From Candidatus Paceibacter sp. (GTDB taxonomy: Bacteria > Patescibacteriota > Patescibacteriia > SG8-24 > DYFX01): a stretch of DNA of 5,483 nucleotides. The DNA lies in contig DYFX01000064.1 of assembly GCA_020724945.1 (NCBI GenBank), positions 1-5,483 on the forward strand, given 5' to 3'. This document shows positions 1-4,786 of this stretch, piece after piece (positions within the stretch are counted from its first letter, which is position 1; the number at the start of each line of letters is the position of its first letter). The translations under genes were made by a program, and so were the position numbers. The notes beneath the pieces are model-generated. The model saw only the letters and a program-made list of their open reading frames with translations, made no database searches and had not been told where the DNA came from.

Positions 1-1
1 C

Positions 2-67
2 TTCAAGGCCGCGCTCCTGGCCGCCCGGCCCGACGATTCCGCGACCGGTACGGAAGAGACGGAATAG
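2..67 (+). CDS. C-terminal end of an unidentified upstream protein (partial)
   Basis: This is the last 21 codons of a gene that begins left of the window. The frame reads FKAALLAARPDDSATGTEETE and stops at TAG (65-67). A short Ala/Leu stretch, possibly a helix end, is followed by an acidic, Thr/Glu-rich tail typical of a disordered C-terminus. A strong terminator hairpin begins 9 bases after the stop, which supports a real gene end on this strand. It is the only gene seen here to use TAG. The fragment is too short for family assignment, and the call rests on the frame plus the terminator. Confidence 0.5.
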   Translation, partial: FKAALLAARPDDSATGTEETE

Positions 68-76
68 GCCGAAACC

Positions 77-104
77 GAAAACCCGCCCGAAAGGGCGGGT
101 TTTC
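77..104. terminator. Bidirectional rho-independent terminator with GAAA tetraloop
   Basis: A perfect 12-bp inverted repeat (77-88 with 93-104) closes a GAAA loop of the GNRA class. The core is CCCGCCC/GGGCGGG flanked by AAAA on the left arm and TTTT on the right arm, so each strand carries a U run after the GC stem. It can end the upstream + gene (stop at 67) and the - strand CYTH gene, whose stop codon (105-107) directly touches the hairpin. Confidence 0.9.
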
Positions 105-665
105 TCATCCGTCGGTGCCGAGGAGCGCGCGCCAGTTCGCTCGATACTCCGCGTAGCGCCGGTCGAACTCTTCCTTCGGCGACGGCTCGATCCCGAATCC
201 GGCCATCGCGCGCTTCAGGTCGGCCAGGGCCTCCTCACGCCTCTCCGGAGCGCAGAGCCGCTCGAACTCGACGATCTTGCCGTAACCCCGGGTGTCGTCG
301 AGCGTGACGGTGATGTCGCCGAACCGGAAGGTCCGCCGCTTGCGGAACCACTTGATGGAAACCCGGTACCCGAGCGCCGTGAAAAGTTCCTCGAGCCTCG
401 CGAAGGTCTCGCCGGGCCCGAAGGGGATCTCGATCTCGCGGCGCGCCTCGTCGTGCATCTTGCCGCCTTTGTACCAGATCTTCCCGCCGGAGGCGTTCCG
501 CTGGATGCGGAGGTCGGGATCGCCGTTGCCGTCGAAGTAGTAGGTGACCTGGTCGTCCTCGCCCAGGACGGCCGCTTCGCGTCCCAGCCGGTCCGCTAAG
601 GCCGCGAATTCCTCGTCCGTGACGAAGGCTCGGAGCTCGCATTCGATGTTCTCGGGGGCGGTCAT
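105..665 (-). CDS. CYTH-domain protein (class IV adenylate cyclase / triphosphatase-like)
   Basis: The 186-aa product is a single CYTH domain, the tunnel-shaped beta-barrel fold of CyaB adenylate cyclases and inorganic, RNA or thiamine triphosphatases. The N-terminal signature is present as E8-C-E10-L-R12, an ExExR form of the usual ExExK. Basic and acidic strand residues follow in family order: DLRIQR (51-56), KIWYKGGK (62-69), EIEI (77-80), the cluster KWFRKRR (105-111) and LDDTRGYGKIVEFE (122-135), whose Asp and paired Glu normally bind metal. The family usually hydrolyses or cyclises the triphosphate of an organic substrate with Mg2+ or Mn2+; which substrate is not predictable here. The frame stays open to 749, but the family begins a few residues before ExExK and a promoter-like element lies at 685-713, so the ATG at 665 is preferred. 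No Shine-Dalgarno is seen. The gene stands alone, divergent from the small membrane protein gene. Confidence 0.85.
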   Translation of the reverse strand: MTAPENIECELRAFVTDEEFAALADRLGREAAVLGEDDQVTYYFDGNGDPDLRIQRNASGGKIWYKGGKMHDEARREIEIPFGPGETFARLEELFTALGYRVSIKWFRKRRTFRFGDITVTLDDTRGYGKIVEFERLCAPERREEALADLKRAMAGFGIEPSPKEEFDRRYAEYRANWRALLGTDG

Positions 666-684
666 GGAGATGTCATTCGTGCAC

Positions 685-713
685 ATCATAGGTGAAGCCA
701 TGGGCGGAAGCAA
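685..713 (-). promoter_or_regulatory. Predicted promoter of the CYTH gene
   Basis: Read on the - strand, TTGCTT (708-713) is separated by exactly 17 bases from TATGAT (685-690). The -10 is 5/6 to consensus and the -35 is 3/6. Transcription would start near 678, giving a leader of about 13 bases before the ATG at 665. The element lies inside the longer open frame that reaches 749, which argues against starts upstream of it. Confidence 0.5.
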
Positions 714-787
714 CCGCTGCATCGTCCGATCCGAAGCTCCGTACGGCATGCGCGATCGGACGGTCTCAAGCGCGCGGCGTACGCGCG

Positions 788-796
788 TGGTATGAT
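788..796 (+). promoter_or_regulatory. Extended -10 promoter of the small membrane protein gene
   Basis: TGGTATGAT is a perfect TGN extension joined to a 5/6 -10 hexamer. No good -35 is seen at 16-18 bases upstream, which fits an extended -10 promoter. The predicted start near 803 gives a leader of about 23 bases to the ATG at 826. Confidence 0.5.
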
Positions 797-825
797 GGCG
801 GGGTCATCATTCATCATCCTTCCAT

Positions 826-954
826 ATGATGGGATACGGATACGGCGGCGGCACGAGCGGTTTCGCCTTGCTGGCGCTCCTCACCTGGATCGCCGTCCTG
901 GCGGACCTCGTCCTGCTCGGCATCTGGCTCTGGAAACAGGTCTCCAAGAAGTGA
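826..954 (+). CDS. Small single-span membrane protein, Gly/Tyr-rich N-terminus (42 aa)
   Basis: The reading frame starts at ATG ATG and encodes 42 residues ending in TGA. The N-terminus is flexible and rich in Gly and Tyr (MMGYGYGGGTSG). Residues 13-36 form one hydrophobic span (FALLALL...LLGIWLW) carrying Trp at both ends and one Asp (D27) in its middle. The tail KQVSKK is basic, so by the positive-inside rule the C-terminus should face the cytoplasm. The gene has its own extended -10 promoter and is closed by a strong terminator 8 bases after the stop, so it is a single-gene unit. I associate similar MMGYGYGGG-type mini-proteins with candidate-phylum genomes, where they are annotated as hypothetical; this is recollection, not a search result. 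No function is known. The start could be either Met of the pair. No Shine-Dalgarno is visible. Confidence 0.72.
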   Translation: MMGYGYGGGTSGFALLALLTWIAVLADLVLLGIWLWKQVSKK

Positions 955-961
955 CGGTCGA

Positions 962-993
962 CGAAAAAGCTCCCCGTGCAGGGAGCTTTTTCG
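962..993. terminator. Bidirectional rho-independent terminator between small gene and tRNA-Ala
   Basis: A 13-bp stem (962-974 with 981-993) closes a 6-base loop (CGTGCA). The core AAAAAGCTCCC/GGGAGCTTTTT gives a run of five U on either strand. It ends the + strand small gene (stop at 954) and the - strand tRNA, whose encoded CCA end is at 995, one base beyond the stem. Confidence 0.9.
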
Positions 994-994
994 A

Positions 995-1070
995 TGGTGG
1001 ACCGCATCGGACTCGAACCGATCACCCCCTGCTTGCAAAGCAGGTGCTCTACCAGATGAGCTAGCGGCCC
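995..1070 (-). tRNA. tRNA-Ala, anticodon UGC
   Basis: A complete 76-base cloverleaf with the 3' CCA encoded (995-997). On the - strand the acceptor arm GGGCCGC pairs with GCGGTCC and contains the G3-U70 wobble pair, the main alanine identity element, followed by discriminator A73. The D arm is GCTC/GAGC. The anticodon stem CCTGC/GCAGG encloses loop TTTGCAA with anticodon TGC (plus-strand 1035-1037). The five-base variable loop and T arm ATCGG-TTCGAGT-CCGAT are normal. There is no intron. UGC reads GCA and, by wobble, other GCN codons. Confidence 0.97.
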
Positions 1071-1081
1071 TCGACGGAGGA

Positions 1082-1109
1082 ACGATAGCATCTTCGGCCG
1101 GGATGTCAA
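1082..1109 (-). promoter_or_regulatory. Promoter of tRNA-Ala
   Basis: On the - strand a perfect TTGACA (1104-1109) lies 16 bases from TATCGT (1082-1087, 4/6 to consensus). The start would fall about 4-5 bases before the mature tRNA 5' end at 1070, leaving a very short leader. It is the best -35 in the window, as expected for a stable RNA gene, and lies only 2 bases from the U run of the preceding terminator. Confidence 0.7.
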
Positions 1110-1111
1110 CG

Positions 1112-1134
1112 AAAAACGCAGCCGTCAGGCTGCG
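1112..1134 (-). terminator. Rho-independent terminator containing the stop codon of the 125-aa gene
   Basis: On the - strand CGCAGCC (1128-1134), loop TGAC and GGCTGCG (1117-1123) form a perfect 7-bp stem, followed by five T (1112-1116). The TGA stop of the 125-aa gene (1125-1127) is in the loop, so the last codons are part of the hairpin. Confidence 0.85.
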
Positions 1135-1502
1135 GGGTCGTCCTGGCCGAAGCCGTCGACGAGGGCGAGGTAGGCGTGGAAGTCCGTCGCGCCGAAGGCG
1201 GCGGGATCGTTCGTCGTGCCGGCGGCGACATTCCAGAGCTGGATGCGGATGCGCAGATCCTCCTCGATCCAGGCGTCCTTCACGGGCATCATCGAATCGG
1301 CGATGGCGTTCTCGATGTTCCGGAGGTCGCCGGGATCGAGCACGGCGTTCCGCACGGCGTCTTCGAGCATGGCGTTCGCCATCTCGCGGCTTCCGACCTC
1401 GACGGGCAGGGGAGCCCGGCGCGGGTCCGCGAGATGCGGATCCGGATCGCGGACGAAGCGGCCGTGCCGGAGGCACGGGCAGAGCAGGAACTTCAGGCCC
1501 AT
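1125..1502 (-). CDS. Hypothetical protein, 125 aa
   Basis: I do not recognise this family. The ATG at 1502 is chosen because GGAGGA lies about five bases upstream and a plausible promoter sits at 1534-1562; the frame is open to 1562 but only reaches a TTG there. Residues 1-32 hold a CPC pair (C8, C10) with H13 and a Pro/Asp/Arg-rich stretch (DPDPHLADPRRAP), which could be a small metal site or loop. Residues 38-88 look helical and charged (SREMANAMLEDAVRNAV, LRNIENAIADSM, WIEEDLRIRI). The tail is Ala/Gly/Asp-rich and neutral to acidic. There is no signal peptide or membrane span, so it is probably cytosolic. It is a single-gene unit with its own promoter and terminator. Codon use and GC level look like those of its neighbours. 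Confidence 0.75.
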   Translation of the reverse strand: MGLKFLLCPCLRHGRFVRDPDPHLADPRRAPLPVEVGSREMANAMLEDAVRNAVLDPGDLRNIENAIADSMMPVKDAWIEEDLRIRIQLWNVAAGTTNDPAAFGATDFHAYLALVDGFGQDDPAA

Positions 1503-1533
1503 GGGGTCCTCCAGGAAAAGGGCGGTCGTTCCG

Positions 1534-1562
1534 AGCTTAGGGCGTCGCGCGTTGGCGGTCAA
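1534..1562 (-). promoter_or_regulatory. Predicted promoter of the 125-aa gene
   Basis: On the - strand TTGACC (1557-1562, 5/6 to consensus) is 17 bases from TAAGCT (1534-1539, 3/6). Start near 1527 gives a leader of about 25 bases that contains the GGAGG at 1508-1512. Its -35 shares base 1557 with the -35 of the divergent promoter. Confidence 0.5.
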
Positions 1563-1580
1563 TGGCGCGGGGTGTATGCT
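1552..1580 (+). promoter_or_regulatory. Predicted promoter of the metallo-hydrolase gene
   Basis: TTGGCG (1552-1557) is separated by 17 bases from TATGCT (1575-1580, 4/6). The predicted start near 1586-1588 is only one to three bases before the ATG at 1589, which points to a leaderless or nearly leaderless transcript. Confidence 0.5.
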
Positions 1581-1588
1581 GGAATCAC

Positions 1589-2368
1589 ATGGAAGCCCTG
1601 CTCCTGGGGACCGGACCGGCGGAAGCCATACCGCGCATCGGACATGACGACGCGCTATGCCGCGACGCCATGAAGCCGCATTCGAAGAGCCGGCGCCTGC
1701 GCTCGGCGGCCCTGGTGCGTTCCGGAGAGACGGCGATCCTCATCGACGCCGGTCCCGACATCGGCTATCAGCTCGCTTCGCACCGCGTCCAGAAGATCGA
1801 TGCCGTGCTGCTGACGCATGCGCACCTCGACGCCGCCGGCGGACTCCGTACGCTTTCGGATTGGGCCTCGGCGCACGGCGCCGTCCTGCCGGTCTACACC
1901 GAACAGGCGACGCTCCGGAGATACGGGGCGTTTCCGGGATTGGCGTATCGGTTCGTGAAGTCCGGCGCCACCGCCAAGATCGGATCGATGAGCGTCCGCT
2001 TCCTGCGCGTCCGGCACAGCCTCCTGCCCGGCTTCCCGACGCTCGGCTTCCGCATCGGGCGTTTCGCCTACGCCAGCGATGTCGCGTCGATCCCGGCGCC
2101 GACGCTCAAGTCCCTGCAGGGCGTCCGTACGCTCGTGCTCGACGCCGCCTTCTGGTTCGAACGGAAGTTCCGCGGACACCTGACCCCCGACCTTTCGGTG
2201 AAGTACGCCCTTTGGCTCGGCGTCGAGCATCTCGTCCTCACGCAGACCGGCCACACCTATCCGCCGCACCACGAGGCGGAAGCGTTCCTGAAGCACTATG
2301 CGCGTTCGCGTGCGCCCGGGCTCAAGCTCTCGCTCGCCCATGACGGGATGCGGGTGAAGCAGGCATGA
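1589..2368 (+). CDS. Metallo-beta-lactamase-fold hydrolase, PhnP-like, with altered HxHxDH motif
   Basis: The 259-aa product has the layout of PhnP-like MBL phosphodiesterases: opening strand LLLGTG..EAIPR (4-15), IDAGPD (52-57), the metal motif THAHLDAAGG (76-85), a His in RVRHS (H143) before GFRI, YASD (D164) and RGHLTP (H197). PhnP itself cleaves cyclic phosphodiesters; related members act on other phosphoesters, so the substrate is open. The canonical motif is HxHxDH. Here it is H77-A-H79-L-D81-A82, so the His that normally binds the second metal is replaced by Ala while the other ligands H77, H79, D81, H143, D164 and H197 remain. The Cys cluster often found near the PhnP N-terminus is reduced to one Cys (C24). 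ATG 1589 starts directly at the first family strand; the frame also extends to 1562, but through the promoter. No signal peptide, so cytosolic. There is no + strand terminator after it. Confidence 0.85.
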   Translation: MEALLLGTGPAEAIPRIGHDDALCRDAMKPHSKSRRLRSAALVRSGETAILIDAGPDIGYQLASHRVQKIDAVLLTHAHLDAAGGLRTLSDWASAHGAVLPVYTEQATLRRYGAFPGLAYRFVKSGATAKIGSMSVRFLRVRHSLLPGFPTLGFRIGRFAYASDVASIPAPTLKSLQGVRTLVLDAAFWFERKFRGHLTPDLSVKYALWLGVEHLVLTQTGHTYPPHHEAEAFLKHYARSRAPGLKLSLAHDGMRVKQA

Positions 2369-2393
2369 AAAAAAGCGCGTCAGGATGACGCGC
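2368..2393 (-). terminator. Rho-independent terminator of the 146-aa gene, between convergent genes
   Basis: On the - strand GCGCGTC (2387-2393), loop ATCCT and GACGCGC (2375-2381) form a 7-bp stem followed by seven T (2368-2374). The TGA stop of the 146-aa gene (2380-2382) lies in the loop and stem, and the T run reaches the last base of the hydrolase stop codon on the other strand. Read on the + strand the stem is followed by GGGCGAAC, so it should not end the hydrolase transcript. Confidence 0.85.
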
Positions 2394-2820
2394 GGGCGAA
2401 CGGGAGGGCGAGCAGGCGCCGGAGGATCGCCTCATCGGCCTTCCAACGCTCCTCGAGGAAGGCGGAGCAGGAGACGAGCCTGCGGCGATGCGGTTCGTCA
2501 TCCGGCAGGCCGTCCGCGTACCGGCGGATGGTCGCGAAGGCGTCGCGCGCCTCGTCGTACGGCTCGGCCGAACGCGGACGCGTGAGGCGGAAGGCGACCA
2601 GTTCGAGGCGGCCGTCCTCGAGCCGCGCGAACATGTAGGTCGGCATGCGGATTTCCGTGCGCTCCGCATCGGAGCGGAGGCGGTAGACGCAATTGATGCG
2701 GAAGACCTCGAGGCCTTCCGATCCGTCGATGCGGAGTTCCTTCGGGAGCTCGAAGAACGGGGCGATGTCCTTCGGGTCCGGCCGTGCGTCGGTCCGGAGG
2801 ACGATGGATGCGATGTACAT
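2380..2820 (-). CDS. Hypothetical protein, 146 aa
   Basis: I do not recognise this family. The ATG at 2820 has an excellent Shine-Dalgarno (GGAGGAG three bases upstream), which fixes the start. The first half looks strand-rich: YIASIVLRTD (2-11), GLEVFRINCVYRLRSD (36-51), RTEIRMPTYMFARLEDGRLELVAFRL (54-79). The second half is helical and charged: EPYDEARDAFATIRRYADGL (86-105) and SAFLEERWKADEAILRRLLALPFA (118-141). A beta sheet followed by two helices is therefore likely. There is no membrane span or signal peptide, and no catalytic motif stands out; C44 and C117 are the only cysteines. It ends inside its own terminator, 11 bases from the convergent hydrolase stop. It lies downstream of the kinase-aldolase-dehydrogenase operon but is separated from it by a terminator-like hairpin and has its own -10. 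Confidence 0.8.
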   Translation of the reverse strand: MYIASIVLRTDARPDPKDIAPFFELPKELRIDGSEGLEVFRINCVYRLRSDAERTEIRMPTYMFARLEDGRLELVAFRLTRPRSAEPYDEARDAFATIRRYADGLPDDEPHRRRLVSCSAFLEERWKADEAILRRLLALPFARASS

Positions 2821-2837
2821 GATCTCCTCCTGGTTCG

Positions 2838-2843
2838 AGCATA
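2838..2843 (-). promoter_or_regulatory. Possible -10 of the 146-aa gene
   Basis: TATGCT on the - strand, the same hexamer as at 1575-1580, directly follows the terminator stem of the upstream operon. Start near 2831 would leave an 11-base leader made almost entirely of the GGAGGAG site. The -35 at the expected place (GTGCCA, 2861-2866) is poor, so the promoter is uncertain. Confidence 0.4.
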
Positions 2844-2876
2844 GCGAAACCCCGCGCCGATGGCACGGGGTTTCGC
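2844..2876 (-). terminator. Terminator-like hairpin at the end of the kinase-aldolase-dehydrogenase operon
   Basis: Arms GCGAAACCCCG (2844-2854) and CGGGGTTTCGC (2866-2876) pair over 11 bp. An inner GCC/GGC pairing caps the top after one mismatch. It begins 3 bases beyond the dehydrogenase stop (2880-2882). There is no U run after the stem on the - strand, so it may terminate weakly or act mainly as a 3' stabilising hairpin. Confidence 0.65.
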
Positions 2877-2879
2877 CGT

Positions 2880-3848
2880 TCAGGGCAGCGGAACGAGGTT
2901 CGGCGGCGTCTTGCCGGCGAGGACATCGATGATGGCCTGCGCGGCCAGCTTGGACATTTCGGTGCGCGTCTCGACCGTGGCGGACGCGGTATGCGGCGTG
3001 AGGACGGCGTTCGGAAGCTTGGCGAGTCCGGGCGCGAGCCTCGGCTCGTCCTCGTAGACATCGAGCCCGGCGGCGGCGATGCGCTTCGCCTTGAGCGCAG
3101 CCACGAGCGCCTTCTCGTCGACGACCGGTCCGCGCGCGGTGTTGATCAGGATGGCGGTGCGCTTCATCAGGCGGAGCTTCTTCGCGTCGATGAGATGGCG
3201 CGTGGACGGCAGGAGCGGGACATGCAAGGAGACGACATCCGAGGCCTTCAGGAGCTCGTCGACGGTGGCGAAGACGGCGCCGGTCTCCCGCTCGAACGCT
3301 TCGTTGCGCTTCATGTCGTGGTACATCGCCTTCATCTCCATGCCGCGGACGGCGCGCTGGGCGACCTGGGCGCCGATGCGGCCCAGGCCGAGGATGCCGA
3401 TGGTCTTGCCCGTCAGTTCGGTGCCCAGGAGGAGCTCCGGTTCCCAGCCCTTGTACTTGCCGGCGCGCGTGAAGCGGTCAGCTTCCGGGATGCGCTTGGC
3501 GCAGGCCATCATCAGGGCGAAGGCGTGTTCCGCGACCGCCGCGGTCAGGATGCCGGGCGTGTTGGCGGCGAGGATCTTCCTGCGCTTGAAGGCTGCGAGG
3601 TCGAAATTGTCGTAACCGACGGCGTAGTTCGCGACGATCTTGAGCCGCTCCCCGGCGGCATCGAAGAACGCGTCGTCGATGCGGTCGGTCAGGAGCGAGA
3701 GGACGCCGTCGGCGCCCTTGGCGGCCTTGAGCAGTTCCTTCCGCGGCATGACCGTGCTCTTGGGCCAGAGGCGGACCTGGTGTCCGGCGGCCTTGAGCAG
3801 GTCGACGCCGGCTTTCGGGATCTTCCGGGTGACGAGGATCTTTCCCAT
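2880..3848 (-). CDS. D-2-hydroxyacid dehydrogenase (glyoxylate/hydroxypyruvate reductase or glycerate dehydrogenase type)
   Basis: The 322-aa length is normal for this family of NAD(P)-dependent dehydrogenases, which interconvert 2-oxoacids and D-2-hydroxyacids in the cytosol. The substrate-binding part contains NYAVGYDNFD (74-83) and the hinge helix NTPGILTAAVAEHAFALM (96-113). The Rossmann part carries GLGRIG (154-159), with Asp178 at the end of the second strand favouring NADH over NADPH. All three catalytic residues are seen: Arg239 in NTARGPV, Glu268 in DVYEDEP and His286 in LTPHTAS. The overall pattern is closest to archaeal and bacterial glyoxylate/hydroxypyruvate reductases; a phosphoglycerate dehydrogenase would usually carry an extra C-terminal ACT domain, which is absent. 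It starts one base after the aldolase stop, with no Shine-Dalgarno, so translation is probably coupled. It is the last gene of the operon. Confidence 0.92.
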   Translation of the reverse strand: MGKILVTRKIPKAGVDLLKAAGHQVRLWPKSTVMPRKELLKAAKGADGVLSLLTDRIDDAFFDAAGERLKIVANYAVGYDNFDLAAFKRRKILAANTPGILTAAVAEHAFALMMACAKRIPEADRFTRAGKYKGWEPELLLGTELTGKTIGILGLGRIGAQVAQRAVRGMEMKAMYHDMKRNEAFERETGAVFATVDELLKASDVVSLHVPLLPSTRHLIDAKKLRLMKRTAILINTARGPVVDEKALVAALKAKRIAAAGLDVYEDEPRLAPGLAKLPNAVLTPHTASATVETRTEMSKLAAQAIIDVLAGKTPPNLVPLP

Positions 3849-3849
3849 A

Positions 3850-4785
3850 TCACGCGCGTCCGGCGGAGCCGAACAGTTCCATCTTATGCTTCACGACCTC
3901 CTTCATCAGCGTCTTGGCGGGTCCGAGGATCTTGCGTGGATCGAAGGCTTTCTTGTCGCTCAAGAGCGTCTCGCGCACGGCGGCGGTGAAGGCGATGCGG
4001 AGGTCCGAGTCGACATTGATCTTGTTGATGCCGAGCTTCACGGCCTTGGCGATGGCCGCGTCCGAGACGCCGTGGGCGTTCTCGAGCCGCGCGCAGTCCC
4101 CGAGGATGGAGCACTGGGTCTTGGTGCGTTCGACGAGCGCGGCATCGATGCCGGAGGCGCCATGGAGCACGAGCGGCATCTTCGTCAGCTCCTTGATGCG
4201 CTTCAGGCGATCGAAATCGAGCACGGTTTCGCCCTTGAACTTGAAGGCGCCGTGGGCGGTGCCGATGGCGATGGCGAGCGCGTCGCACTTCGTCGCCTTG
4301 ACGAAGGCGAGCGCTTTCCGCGGATCGGTGAGATGCGCGTCCTTCTCCTCGACGGAGACGAAGTCCTCGATGCCGGCGAGGGCTCCCAGTTCGGCCTCGA
4401 CCGAGACGCCCTTCCTGCGCGCCCATGCCACGACTTTCCTGGTATTGGAGATGTTCTCCTTTTCCGGAAGCGCGGAACCGTCGTACATCACGGAGGTGTA
4501 GCCGGAGTCGATGGCCTTTTTCACGACCTTCAGGTCCTTGCCGTGGTCCAGATGGAAGACGACGGGAACCTTGGACTTCGCGGCCGTCAGGATCATCGCC
4601 TTCAGGTAGTCCATGCCGGCGTAGTCGACCGCGCCTTCGCTCGTCTGGATGATGACCGGCGAACGCGTCTCGACGGCCGCCTCGATGATGGCCAGCGTGA
4701 TCTCGAGGTTGTTGGTGTTGAAGGCGCCGACGGCGTAGTTCCCCTTGTGCGCCTTGGCGAGGACGGGCTTCAGCGTCGTCAGCAT
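3850..4785 (-). CDS. fba: Class II fructose-bisphosphate aldolase
   Basis: The 311-aa enzyme is a zinc-dependent TIM-barrel aldolase cleaving fructose 1,6-bisphosphate to dihydroxyacetone phosphate and glyceraldehyde 3-phosphate (reversible; glycolysis and gluconeogenesis). Family motifs appear in order: VGAFNTNNLE (19-28), FHLDHG (77-82), YTSVMYDGS (96-104), VEAELGALAGIED (129-141), IGTAHGAFKF (174-183), LHGASG (207-212) and INKINVDSDLR (253-263). By comparison with the E. coli enzyme, D80 is the catalytic base and H81, H178 and H208 the zinc ligands. Phosphate-binding glycines and NVDSD are intact. The segment TKTQCSILGDCARLENAHGV (221-240) replaces the usual loop after GSSG and holds two Cys. 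Tagatose-bisphosphate aldolases share this fold, so with a PfkB kinase upstream that substrate is possible, but fructose bisphosphate is more likely. Start ATG 4785 lies one base after the kinase stop without a Shine-Dalgarno. Confidence 0.95.
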   Translation of the reverse strand: MLTTLKPVLAKAHKGNYAVGAFNTNNLEITLAIIEAAVETRSPVIIQTSEGAVDYAGMDYLKAMILTAAKSKVPVVFHLDHGKDLKVVKKAIDSGYTSVMYDGSALPEKENISNTRKVVAWARRKGVSVEAELGALAGIEDFVSVEEKDAHLTDPRKALAFVKATKCDALAIAIGTAHGAFKFKGETVLDFDRLKRIKELTKMPLVLHGASGIDAALVERTKTQCSILGDCARLENAHGVSDAAIAKAVKLGINKINVDSDLRIAFTAAVRETLLSDKKAFDPRKILGPAKTLMKEVVKHKMELFGSAGRA

Positions 4786-4786
4786 A

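Noticed and set aside
807..1109. A 100-codon - strand frame reading through the tRNA gene
   Set aside because: Part of its translation is the tRNA sequence itself, a common false gene call; no homologous protein would be expected.
814..1476. A 220-codon - strand frame through the tRNA and the 125-aa gene
   Set aside because: It crosses a tRNA, two terminators and a promoter, and its product is low-complexity Arg/Pro.
1503..1562. Longer start (TTG at 1562) for the 125-aa gene
   Set aside because: The ATG at 1502 has GGAGGA at good spacing, and the extension covers the predicted promoter.
1562..1588. Longer start for the hydrolase gene
   Set aside because: The extra nine codons overlap the -10 element and precede the first strand of the fold; the ATG at 1589 fits the family start.
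1655..2343. Long open frames in other frames over the hydrolase gene on both strands
   Set aside because: They are Arg-rich out-of-frame or antisense readings of a gene whose own frame shows the metallo-hydrolase motifs.
2991..3989. A 332-codon + strand open frame antisense to the dehydrogenase
   Set aside because: It runs opposite the complete dehydrogenase and across the operon junction, has biased composition and no start signal, and comes from the same GC-rich antisense effect.
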